DNA of 14,073 nucleotides from CAVOBC01 sp963693635 (GTDB lineage Bacteria; Pseudomonadota; Gammaproteobacteria; Pseudomonadales; Azotimanducaceae): positions 1 through 14,073 of the forward strand of contig CAVOBC010000096.1 in assembly GCA_963693635.1 (NCBI GenBank), read 5' to 3'. Under the pieces are notes generated by a model, which saw nothing but the letters and a program-made list of their open reading frames with translations, searched no databases and was not told the origin of the DNA. The translations under genes and the position numbers were made by a program. Below are positions 1 to 6,764 of the stretch, one piece after another (position 1 is the first letter of the stretch; every line of letters begins with the position of its first letter).

Positions 1-130
1 AGTTTGGCTGGCCAGCGATGAAGCGTCGTTCGTCACGGGCGAGGCTATCGTAGCTGACGGTGGGCTACGCGCGCGTTCGCCCCTGGGTCGGATCGGTGAT
101 CCGCGACCGTTGGGTAAGCGACCGTCATAG
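1..130 (+). CDS. short-chain dehydrogenase/reductase, C-terminal end (partial)
   Basis: The frame starting at base 2 is open from the window edge to a TAG at 128-130 and encodes 42 residues. It contains ASDEASFVTGEAIVADGG, the classic C-terminal signature of classical SDR enzymes (the strand and loop that close the Rossmann fold and line the tetramer interface). The NAD(P)-binding GxxxGxG motif and the YxxxK catalytic pair lie outside the window, so neither activity nor substrate can be judged. About 20 residues follow the DGG motif, ending in a basic tail, which is longer than the usual SDR end. The gene stops 11 bases before a tRNA 3' fragment, so it sits at the chromosomal edge of the integrated-element remnant to its right. 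The family call is firm and the function is open. Confidence 0.8.
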   Translation, partial: VWLASDEASFVTGEAIVADGGLRARSPLGRIGDPRPLGKRPS

Positions 131-141
131 CGCGGGGGACT

Positions 142-191
142 TCTGACTGTTAATCAGTGGGTCGCTGGTTCGAGCCCAGCAGGCGGAGCCA
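142..191 (+). other. tRNA-Asn(GTT) 3' half, probable attachment-site scar
   Basis: The 3' part of a tRNA can be folded: anticodon arm 142-158 (stem TCTGA/TCAGT with the outermost pair mismatched, loop CTGTTAA, anticodon GTT at 149-151), variable loop 159-163, T arm 164-180 (GCTGG, loop TTCGAGC, CCAGC), acceptor strand AGGCGGA at 181-187, discriminator G 188 and encoded CCA 189-191. No D arm or matching 5' acceptor strand sits at the right distance upstream, so this is not a working tRNA gene. A 3' tRNA half beside a recombinase gene is the usual product of integration into a tRNA gene, one half being copied as the att core. The intact tRNA-Asn would be elsewhere in the genome. Confidence 0.72.
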
Positions 192-713
192 AATATCAGA
201 AATGGGAGTTTTGCTCCCTTTTTCCTCCCCAGACTGCCGCAGCTCAACCACATTTTTAGCAAGAAAATAAAAGGGTTCGCGATACTCTGCAGTCAATCTG
301 CCATCCTTCCAGAGTGAGTTCGATAGTACCAATCCGAGCAGTCGGCGTTTTTCCGCCGATGACTGCAATCTGTAGAGTTCCCCGGCTTTTTGCGCAAGTT
401 CTAGAAGCTGGACACCCTCCTCGAGATAAGTCTGGTCTGCATCCTAATGCTCGCTGATGTTCGCGAGGCATTCTTGCTGAACCTCACGCCATTCGGCGGC
501 CTTGCGATCGAAGAATTCGACATTGATGCGCCCATCTATTTTGTCGATGTACATCGCGTCAATCCGATGCTGAAAGCGGTCATACTCGGCCTGGATCCGG
601 CTAATCGCTTCCTGGCGATACTGCTTCGCGTCAGCATGGCTTGCTCGCAGCGCATCAACGACCCAACTCAACACCTCGTCGTCTTTGCCATCAGCACTTT
701 GAGGTGCTTCCAT
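150..713 (-). pseudogene. large serine recombinase, C-terminal fragment with internal amber codon
   Basis: On the minus strand, from about 683 down, the frame reads DDEVLSWVVDALRASHADAK, then AEYDRFQHRIDAMYIDKIDG and FFDRKAAEWREVQ, which is the coiled-coil region of large serine recombinases. After a TAG at 444-446 the same frame continues with DQTYLEEGVQLLELAQKAGE and RRLLGLVLSNSLWKDGRLTA, the conserved C-terminal block. The TAG falls where a Gln (CAG) would suit, so one nonsense change separates the two pieces. The N-terminal resolvase domain with the catalytic Ser and the zinc ribbon are missing upstream of about 683, so the gene cannot make a working integrase. A Shine-Dalgarno-like AGGGGG precedes an ATG at 713, so a short peptide could still be made. 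The frame ends at 150-152 inside the tRNA-Asn fragment. It is probably the integrase of the element whose scar is at 142-191. Confidence 0.8.
204..223 (+). terminator. Rho-independent terminator after the tRNA fragment
   Basis: GGGAG at 204-208 pairs with CTCCC at 214-218 around a TTTTG loop and is followed by five T (219-223). It sits 12 bases after the CCA end of the tRNA fragment, where a tRNA transcript would end, so it probably travelled with the tRNA 3' end as part of the attachment site. On the minus strand it lies inside the tail of the recombinase frame. Confidence 0.6.
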
Positions 714-763
714 ATGTTTCCCCCTGGTTGTCACTCTACCCAAATGTCAGCGATCTCACCGAC

Positions 764-1027
764 CTAGACGGTCGGCGCCGTCGACTTTTCCCACGGTCGC
801 CATTGCCGGATCATCTTGGCCTTGGCGTGCTGGATTGTTCCGCAGATGCATCGTTTAGCTGCCGAGGCCCATCGGCCATGATGGCCTTTTGACATGGCCC
901 CATCAGCGGCGGCGGCTCTCGGTTTTCGCAAGAGCCTCAGTTCCCCGGCATTGTGACTGCCTCCGCAGGACAGACCCAATCCGAAGCCGGCAGCCTGCGT
1001 TGCCGAAAGTGTCTGGAGGGCGCTCAC
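764..1027 (-). CDS. short hypothetical protein, possibly truncated
   Basis: This is an 87-residue frame starting at GTG, with the start overlapping the TGA of the upstream ATPase gene (GTGA at 1024-1027), which suggests translational coupling. The product is basic and rich in Ala, with no clear hydrophobic segment. Its end reads MIRQWRPWEKSTAPTV followed by TAG. The RxWxPWxxSTxP pattern resembles the start of a conserved block in small hypothetical proteins of mobile elements (usually continuing past STGP), as I recall it without a search. If so, the gene is cut short where it meets the recombinase fragment. No function is proposed. It could also be non-coding, since there is no independent ribosome binding site and the frame is short. 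Confidence 0.4.
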   Translation of the reverse strand: MSALQTLSATQAAGFGLGLSCGGSHNAGELRLLRKPRAAAADGAMSKGHHGRWASAAKRCICGTIQHAKAKMIRQWRPWEKSTAPTV

Positions 1028-2932
1028 GACCGGTTTCTCCAGCCACTGGAATGGGTCTGTGGGTTTGCGTCCTCGCCGTCCGCAGCAGCCACCTCGTTGA
1101 TTTGGGGGTGATTTGCGGGGGCGGTTCCGGTGGTAGCCCGGCTAACATCTGCGTCTGCTGACCATTCAACCGTCCGCGCACCGTGGTCGTCGAATTGGTC
1201 GTTTCGTGGAGCGTCGGAAACTGCGGACGGTGCGGACGATCTTGTTAGCACGTCTTCCAGCCCGCGCGTGATCCTGATGATGCGGGTCCTCCCCCGGCCC
1301 TTGCGCTCGAATGTGATGTCGATGCCGACACTGCGCAGAAAGGTCGCCGCCCGACGCACCCGCCCCGACAGCGCGCTAGCCGTGGTCGGCCAGGCCTTGT
1401 TCCTGCGCCCTTTCTCCACGACCTCTTCGTTGAGGACGCCCAGAAGGTCTGAGGCGGTACCCGTCCACTCCGTGCGCTGGCTCATCATTGAGCGGATGGC
1501 GGAGCCGACCGGATCAGCCTCGATGACGCTGTCGACCATTTCATCGCGGTTGCCGGCATAAGCGGCGCCAAAAGTGCCAGCCGGCCAGAGTGCAGTTTCA
1601 CAGGCCGTGGCCCACAAGGCGCAGTCCGCCATGCGGGGCAGGCTGTCGAGGTGGGTATCGGCGAGCCGATTCAGGCCGTGGCAAACAGCCGTCGAGGAGT
1701 ACCCCAAGCAACTGTGGGCGGGCCATATCAAGCGCTGCCCACAATTCCTTCTCGGGACGGCGGCGGTTTTCCGGGATCGGCTCCAGAGTCAGGAAGATTG
1801 CCCGGTCGGCCAGGTCCGGCCGTGTAACGATGTCTTCGATGCCATTGAGAATCACCGGTCGGGAAGCGTCGAATAGGACCTCGTCCTGATCAGTGTAGAG
1901 CTGGCGGACGGCGAAGCCGCCACCGAAGGCGAGACGGCAAAGGGTGTCGGAGATCCACGGGGACAGTCTTGAGACGTTGTCGAAGGCTAGGATATGGCCG
2001 TTGTTTGCGGCGATGAAGAAATCACGGTCCTCCCGAGGTAACCCCCGTACTGGCGCTGTGTTGGGATCGAGCAACGAACGCAGTACGGATGCGAAGGTGG
2101 ACTTCGCTGATCCCTGCTCGCCAGACAGCACCAGTACCGGGTACGGTCCCCGGTCGCGCAGCACCGCGAGCGCCCAGGCCACGATCAGGATGAAGTCGCG
2201 GTCGCCCTGGACGGTGAGGAAGTTGCGCAGCGTCTCCAACTTACCGCCTTGGGCGGGCGTGGCGAGTGACTGCATGCCAGCGGCGCGTCGAAACCGTACT
2301 GGTGGGTCCTCGATGATCCGCCACCCATCGGCCCCGATCTCGATTGCACGCCACGCCTCATCGGCCAGGTCGAGATAAAGCTTGCCGTCCAGACCCCCGA
2401 TGCGGACATGTACCTCGCGCTCAGGACCCTCGAAATGAGCTTTGGCTTCAATGACGTTGAGAGCAGACTGCAGGGCCTCGGAGTTGGGTGCACCGCCCGT
2501 ACCCTCGAAGAACCGCCTCGTGAGCCAGCGTCGAAAGCCCTTGCCGCGAACCGGCCAGGTTTCCCGGTGCCCGTTCACCTGCAGATCACCGCATGGGGTG
2601 GAATCCGCGCCGTGAAACAGCTTCACCTCATGAGCGAATTCGATCAGCAGATCAGTCTGCTTCGGGCTGCGGCCACCTTCGCCAACCGTCTCCTCCGCCA
2701 ACACCTCGTCGAGCACGGCGACCCGGCAGCCCACACGCTCGCGCTGGTCGCGGAGGCGCTCGAAACCCACGCGATCGTCTTGTCGCAGGGCGACCAGACA
2801 TTCAAGTATCTCGGGCGCAAACGGTGCTCCCGGGTCAGCTCCGGCGCGCGTGACAAGGCCATCCAGCAGATCCCGGATTTCTTCCGCATTCTCAATCGTG
2901 GCACAGATCAAGTCTTCCGTTCCCGTACTCAT
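1024..2932 (-). pseudogene. mobile-element AAA+/primase-helicase-like ATPase, frameshifted
   Basis: The start is ATG 2932 with GGGGAGG six bases upstream (minus strand). The first frame gives about 414 sensible residues: a variable N-terminal region, then Walker A GEQGSAKST (271-279), a Walker B-like HILAFDN (313-319), a sensor-like VILNGIED (360-367) and an Arg-rich RPDLADRAI (371-379). This is the layout of D5/primase-helicase-type ATPases found in integrative elements and prophages. At LLGVLLD the frame is lost; the product sensibly continues one frame over as AVCHGLNRLADTH and on through WATACETALWPAGTF and ALSGRVRRAATFLRSVGI to a TGA at 1024. One extra base in the CC at 1689-1690 explains the break. 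The joined length would be about 635 residues. The C-terminal part resembles a winged-helix region. It probably served element replication or maintenance. A sequencing error is the alternative explanation. Confidence 0.8.
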
Positions 2933-3011
2933 GCTGCGCCTCCCCGCTTAAGGGCATGGCGGCCAATAGCACCCGAACGAGAATCAGGCTAACGTTACGA
3001 ACCGGCCCAAC

Positions 3012-3821
3012 ATGAGTCCCGCTATGAATATCGCAGTGAAACACGATCCGGTCACCGTAAAACCACTAACCGGCGCGGGCGGTGCCGCCATTTGGGGCCT
3101 TGATATCACCACCCTCGACGACGCAGGGCACCGACGAGTAAATGATCTGATGTTGCAGTACGGTGCCATCGCCCTGCACGGTCAGGCGCATGCAAGCGTC
3201 GAGCAATTGCGCGCCTTTGGACTCCACTTTGGGGAACTCGACGTCCACGGCTTTTCGCCCACGGTGGACGGTTTTGACGATGTAATGACAATCGGACAGC
3301 TCCGCTCGGAAGCGTGGCATTCAGACGTCTCCTGGAAAGAACTACCGCCAAAATACTCAATGCTGTTAGCCAGGAAGGTCCCATCGCTCGGCGGCGGAAC
3401 GCTTTACGCCAACCAATACAAAGCCTACGACGATCTCTCTGACATCATGAAGGCATTTGTCGACCCACTACTTGCCGAACATGACGGACGGCAGTTTGAC
3501 TTTAAACTGTCGAAACACCCTGTAACCCATCCGGTTGTCATCACTCATCCGGAAACCGGCAGAAGAGCACTGTTCGTGAACCGCAACTTCACACAACGGA
3601 TCAAAGGGCTCGACCGCGACGAAAGCACAGCCGTGCTCGAGTACCTGTTCAAACACACCAGCCGCGCGTATTACCAGTTTCGCATCGACTACGAACCGGG
3701 AACCATCGCGATCTGGGACAACCGCTGTGTGCTGCACTCACCCTGCCCGGATTACGACCCCAGTGAAGAAAGACTAATGCAACGGGTAACCGTGCTGAGC
3801 GATGTGCGGCCGTCGCAGTAA
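3012..3821 (+). CDS. TauD/TfdA family Fe(II)/2-oxoglutarate-dependent dioxygenase
   Basis: The 269-residue protein has the normal length for the TauD/TfdA family, cytosolic enzymes that couple 2-oxoglutarate decarboxylation to hydroxylation of a substrate, often splitting off sulfite, a phenol or an amine. The iron triad is visible: H103 and D105 in EAWHSDVSW and H242 in CVLHSPCPDY. The 2-oxoglutarate salt-bridge arginine would be R254 or R258 in RLMQRVTV. Further family blocks are PPKYSMLLARKVPSLGGGTL and the HPVxxxHPxTGRRALFVN stretch. There is no signal peptide. No strong ribosome binding site precedes ATG 3012; the in-frame ATG at 3024 is an equally possible start. It is transcribed away from the ATPase gene across a 79-base gap and stands alone, with decayed genes downstream, so the context does not reveal a substrate. 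Taurine specificity is not supported. All key residues are present, so it is probably active. Confidence 0.9.
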   Translation: MSPAMNIAVKHDPVTVKPLTGAGGAAIWGLDITTLDDAGHRRVNDLMLQYGAIALHGQAHASVEQLRAFGLHFGELDVHGFSPTVDGFDDVMTIGQLRSEAWHSDVSWKELPPKYSMLLARKVPSLGGGTLYANQYKAYDDLSDIMKAFVDPLLAEHDGRQFDFKLSKHPVTHPVVITHPETGRRALFVNRNFTQRIKGLDRDESTAVLEYLFKHTSRAYYQFRIDYEPGTIAIWDNRCVLHSPCPDYDPSEERLMQRVTVLSDVRPSQ

Positions 3822-3856
3822 GCCGACGGCAGCGGGAGGACTGGAGGAAACCGGGG

Positions 3857-4028
3857 TCACCTTAGTCGCCCCAAACCGTATTCGAAAGTCATCTTGTCAC
3901 GATTGGCGAGAACCTCGTTCACCAAGCCCTGCAACCTCGGCGATGTCCTCGGGGTCGATGGCATCCTCCACGCTGGCCAAACCGTGTTTATCGAAGACCA
4001 TAACGTTGGCTTGAATCGCTGTAAAAAA
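3857..4028 (-). pseudogene. C-terminal remnant of an unidentified gene
   Basis: The minus strand just left of the palindromic element reads FFTAIQANVMVFDKHGLASV then EDAIDPEDIAEVAGL in one frame, and after a one-base shift near 3922-3927 continues NEVLANRDKMTFEYGLGRLR to a TGA at 3857-3859. The composition looks protein-like in both parts, and joining them gives a continuous helical C-terminus, so I read it as the end of a broken gene. The rest of the gene is absent: the palindromic element begins at 4029, and beyond it lies a different pseudogene. I do not recognise the family. The assignment rests on composition alone. Confidence 0.4.
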
Positions 4029-4102
4029 CGGGTCAGGGTCAAAGAACGATAATGGATCTTTAGTAATCTAACGGTATGTATTCGTTTTTTGACTCTGACC
4101 CC
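4029..4102. repeat. palindromic REP/MITE-like element, copy 1
   Basis: The left arm begins GGGTCAGGGTCAAAGAACGA and the right arm ends TTTTTTGACTCTGACCCC, the reverse complement with few mismatches. The centre carries TTTAGTAATCTAACGGTATG. The terminal GGGTCAG, the AACGA step and the CTAACGRTA core are shared with the copies at 8039-8173 and 10068-10144. The element is about 74 bases and codes for no protein. It lies between two pseudogene remnants. Confidence 0.8.
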
Positions 4103-4143
4103 AACCTTCAAAACGTGCAATCGAATCGAGCGTGACGCGGTCC

Positions 4144-4708
4144 TCAGATCACCTCCAGATAGTCCTTATCCGGCGATGGCGGAAAGGGCGCCGATGGAAG
4201 TGTCTGGTACCAATACGCAACTGACGCGATGTCATCCTGCAGCGGAAGATAGCGGCGCTCTCTGGCCGTCCGCCAACCGAGGGCATGAATGATGACGTTG
4301 AGATCCTTACGCAAACCGCCAGTGATGTCACTTGTGCATAACTCTCCCAACCACAGGCAGGAAGTCGCCCGCGGGGCATTCGATTGACGGTTGCGGGTCA
4401 TCGTCCCAGTACACCCTCAGAATTGTGTGACGCCACTTCCCACAGGCGAGCGTCATCCAGATGTGCTGGATGGCTCCGCTGCCCTCGATGTCGGCAAGCA
4501 TGAAGGTCTTACCTGGTTCGATGAGTACATACGGCGACACCTTCCAGCCCTGCCCCAACCCTCTGGCAGCGCTTGCAGCGGGTCCGTCCGTCGACTGACC
4601 GCACGCGCCCTTGCCGCTGCTGAAATTCTCCGGGCTGATGGATCGCGTTTGCGCATCCGACAACCGCGACAAGCTCCCCATGTGCATCCCTAACCCCGAG
4701 AACGTCAT
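4144..4708 (-). pseudogene. DUF2961 (GH172-type) protein, frameshifted and internally deleted
   Basis: The start is ATG 4708 with GGGAGAGAG just upstream (minus strand). The N-terminal part reads GLGMHMGSLSRLSDAQTRSI, LGQGWKVSPYVLIEPGKTF, DIEGSGAIQHIWMT and ILRVYWDDDPQPSIECPAGD, which are hallmark DUF2961 blocks. After GDFL the frame is lost near 4362-4367; one frame over continues CGWESYAQVTSLAVCV. A third frame then gives RKDLNVIIHALGWR, RYLPLQDDIASVAYWYQTLP and PFPPSPDKDYLEVI, the family C-terminus, ending at 4144-4146. Family members are about 350-400 residues, so roughly half the protein, including the central part, has been lost near 4310-4325. DUF2961 proteins fold like glycoside hydrolases of family GH172 and act on fructose- or arabinose-containing glycans. 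This copy cannot be functional. Confidence 0.85.
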
Positions 4709-4883
4709 TGCTCTCTCCCCGGTCTTTCGGCCAGTCATTCGACGCTCATGCTCGCGCTGGGTTGTCTGCGACACCCGACGGGCATACGGTCACGCCGGAT
4801 GTCGTCGCGACTGCTCACTACGCACATCAAGAAGAAATCCACGTAGCTCTGGCCGCCCCACCGGGCGTGATAAAGTCCTGATC

Positions 4884-5363
4884 ATGAAGACAACTTCCCG
4901 TTACGGACCCCGCCGCACCCGACGCACCCGCCTGCTGGCAGACAAAAGAGCAGGGGTCGTGATACGGCACATCTCCGCCATCACCGTTCTGTTCGTTTCC
5001 TGTCTGTCGCTCGCTGCCTGCAACACGGGCACGGCTGGTCGCACCGGCCCGCCAAACGTACCCGCGCTATCCGCCACGGCCGACCCGCCACAACCGATTA
5101 GTCCGGAGGCAATGCAGCGCTGGTCACGCAGTTGCGCGCTCTGCCACATAGACGGCAGCGGTGGCGCGCCGGTGGCAGGCAACTCGGTCGACTGGGCGCC
5201 GCGGCTCGCACAAGGCATGGACGTACTGCTGGCGCATACCGTCGAAGGGTTGAACAACATGCCGCCGCTCGGTTACTGCATGGCGTGTGAACGGGGAGAT
5301 TTTCTCGCGATGATCGACTTCATGACCCGGGACGTCGCGGCGCCAATGGACGCTACACCATGA
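4884..5363 (+). CDS. c-type cytochrome (c5-like) lipoprotein
   Basis: The 159-residue protein carries one haem site, SCALCH (C84, C87, H88). The probable axial methionine is M126 in LNNMPPLG, followed by a second CxxC (YCMAC, C132/C135), the disulfide pattern of cytochrome c5-type proteins. The N-terminus has a hydrophobic stretch, HISAITVLFVSCLSLAAC, ending in a lipobox (LAAC, C46), so it should be anchored to a membrane on the periplasmic side. ATG 4884 gives a long basic n-region; GTG 4959, 18 codons closer to the hydrophobic core and preceded by GCAGGGG, would give a more typical lipoprotein signal and may be the true start. Its stop overlaps the next gene's start (ATGA, 5360-5363), implying coupled translation. 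It is the likely electron acceptor for the flavin oxidase next door. The cytochrome assignment is firm and the partner is inferred. Confidence 0.88.
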   Translation: MKTTSRYGPRRTRRTRLLADKRAGVVIRHISAITVLFVSCLSLAACNTGTAGRTGPPNVPALSATADPPQPISPEAMQRWSRSCALCHIDGSGGAPVAGNSVDWAPRLAQGMDVLLAHTVEGLNNMPPLGYCMACERGDFLAMIDFMTRDVAAPMDATP

Positions 5364-6727
5364 CGTCGAATCTGTCGCGACGCGGGTTCCTCTCGAGCTG
5401 CGTTCTCGGGGCACTCAGCGTGGCGTATCCACCTGTCAGGGCGGCGACGTCGCCATCGCTACCGTGGCGTAACTGGTCAGGCGGCCTGGTCTCTCATCCC
5501 GCGGGTCGCGTCTCGCCGGTGTCCGAAGGCGCGCTTCAGGACTACCTGGCAACAACCAAAGGCCCAGTGCGCCCGGTCGGCTCGGGGCACTCGTTTACAC
5601 CGCTGGTCCCCACCGACGGCCACCTCATCGTCATCGACCAGCTTGCCGGGATGATCAGACACGACCCGGACCGGCTACAGGCCACGTTCGGCGCGGGTTC
5701 GCTACTCGGTGAGATGGGTGCGCCGCTCGCAAGCGTCGGCCAGGCCATGCTGAACCTGCCGGACATCGACCGACAGACACTTGCGGGAGCGACGGCAACG
5801 GCAACCCACGGTACCGGTATCGCCTTCACGTGCCTCTCCGGGTTTATCACACAATTGCGGCTCGTGACGCCAGTTGGCGAGGTTCACGATCTGAGCGCGG
5901 ACAGCAACCCCGACCTGTTTAATGCAGCGCGCGTCAGCCTCGGCGCACTCGGTGTCGTCACACAAATGACATTACAAAACCGGCCCACCTACAGGTTGAA
6001 GGCGCAGAACTGGGCGCAGCGGATCGAAGAAGTGCTGGAAGGGTTCGACGAATCGGCGGCGCGCCATCGACATTTTGAGATGTTCCCGCTGACCCATTCA
6101 GACTATGCACTGGTGCTCGCAATCGACGAGACCGACGAACCCGTGAACAATCCGTTGCCGTCCCTCGAAGAAGCAGCAGCCTTCGGTGCTGCGATGGATG
6201 GATGGTCGACGATGCCGCCCCGCGAACGTCCCCCCTTCATCGATGGCCTGGCCAAACAGATTCAGCCGACCGAGTCCGTCGACTGGTCGCACCGGATCCT
6301 CAGCAACGTCCGCAACAACCGCTTCAACGAGATGGAGTATTCAGTACCGCTCGAAGCAGGCGCACAATGCCTGCGGGAGATACTGCGGACGATCATCGAC
6401 AACGAAGTGGACGTCGTGTTCCCCCTCGAATACCGCTACGTCAAGCGCGATGAGACGTGGCTCAGCATGAGCGCCGGCGACGAAGACCATGCCGCGATAT
6501 CCATTCATCGCACGGCCAGCGAAGACTTCCGGCCGTACTTCGACCTGATCGAACCGATCTTTTGGAAATACGGCGGACGGCCGCACTGGGGCAAGGTCCA
6601 TTCGCTCGGCGCGCGGGAACTGAATCGCCTTTATCCTCGATTCCGCGACTTCCAGGAAGCTCGAGCGGCGCTCGACCCTGCGGGACGAATGTTGAACCCG
6701 CATCTGCGCAAACTGTTCATTGGGTGA
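5360..6727 (+). CDS. Tat-exported FAD-linked oxidase, L-gulono/D-arabinono-1,4-lactone oxidase family
   Basis: The 455-residue protein starts with a twin-arginine signal (SRRGFLSS, residues 6-13, hydrophobic core to about 22, Ala-rich cleavage site near VRAAT), so it is exported folded with its FAD. Residues 40-210 form a PCMH-type FAD-binding domain with VGSGHSF (73-79), where H77 is the expected flavin-attachment residue, and AGATATATHGTG (142-153). The C-terminal half is the lactone oxidase domain, with GGRPHWGKVH (405-414) near the end, a hallmark of aldonolactone and alditol oxidases. Such enzymes oxidise a sugar lactone or polyol, passing electrons to O2 or a cytochrome. Here the start codon overlaps the stop of a cytochrome c lipoprotein gene, which argues for a dehydrogenase feeding the cytochrome in the periplasm. 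The substrate is unknown. The length and all motifs are normal. Confidence 0.9.
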   Translation: MTSNLSRRGFLSSCVLGALSVAYPPVRAATSPSLPWRNWSGGLVSHPAGRVSPVSEGALQDYLATTKGPVRPVGSGHSFTPLVPTDGHLIVIDQLAGMIRHDPDRLQATFGAGSLLGEMGAPLASVGQAMLNLPDIDRQTLAGATATATHGTGIAFTCLSGFITQLRLVTPVGEVHDLSADSNPDLFNAARVSLGALGVVTQMTLQNRPTYRLKAQNWAQRIEEVLEGFDESAARHRHFEMFPLTHSDYALVLAIDETDEPVNNPLPSLEEAAAFGAAMDGWSTMPPRERPPFIDGLAKQIQPTESVDWSHRILSNVRNNRFNEMEYSVPLEAGAQCLREILRTIIDNEVDVVFPLEYRYVKRDETWLSMSAGDEDHAAISIHRTASEDFRPYFDLIEPIFWKYGGRPHWGKVHSLGARELNRLYPRFRDFQEARAALDPAGRMLNPHLRKLFIG

Positions 6728-6764
6728 GGCGCGACATTGACTGAGGCGACTTAGAGGAGCTGTC

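Noticed and set aside
100..191. A complete tRNA-Asn starting at TCCGC (100-104), which pairs with GCGGA of the acceptor strand
   Set aside because: It would be 92 bases with no class II variable arm to explain the excess; the last two acceptor pairs fail and no D arm folds, and the segment lies inside the dehydrogenase coding end.
447..767. Plus-strand open frame of 106 codons opposite the recombinase fragment
   Set aside because: It is the antisense shadow of well-matched recombinase sequence and carries no motif.
2990..2997. TAACGTTA palindrome between the divergent ATPase and dioxygenase genes as an operator
   Set aside because: Eight bases is too short to claim without a regulator gene or a second copy nearby.
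4762..4790. TTGTCT and TACGGT with 17-base spacing as a promoter for the cytochrome operon
   Set aside because: Only weak matches to both consensus hexamers; such pairs are common by chance.
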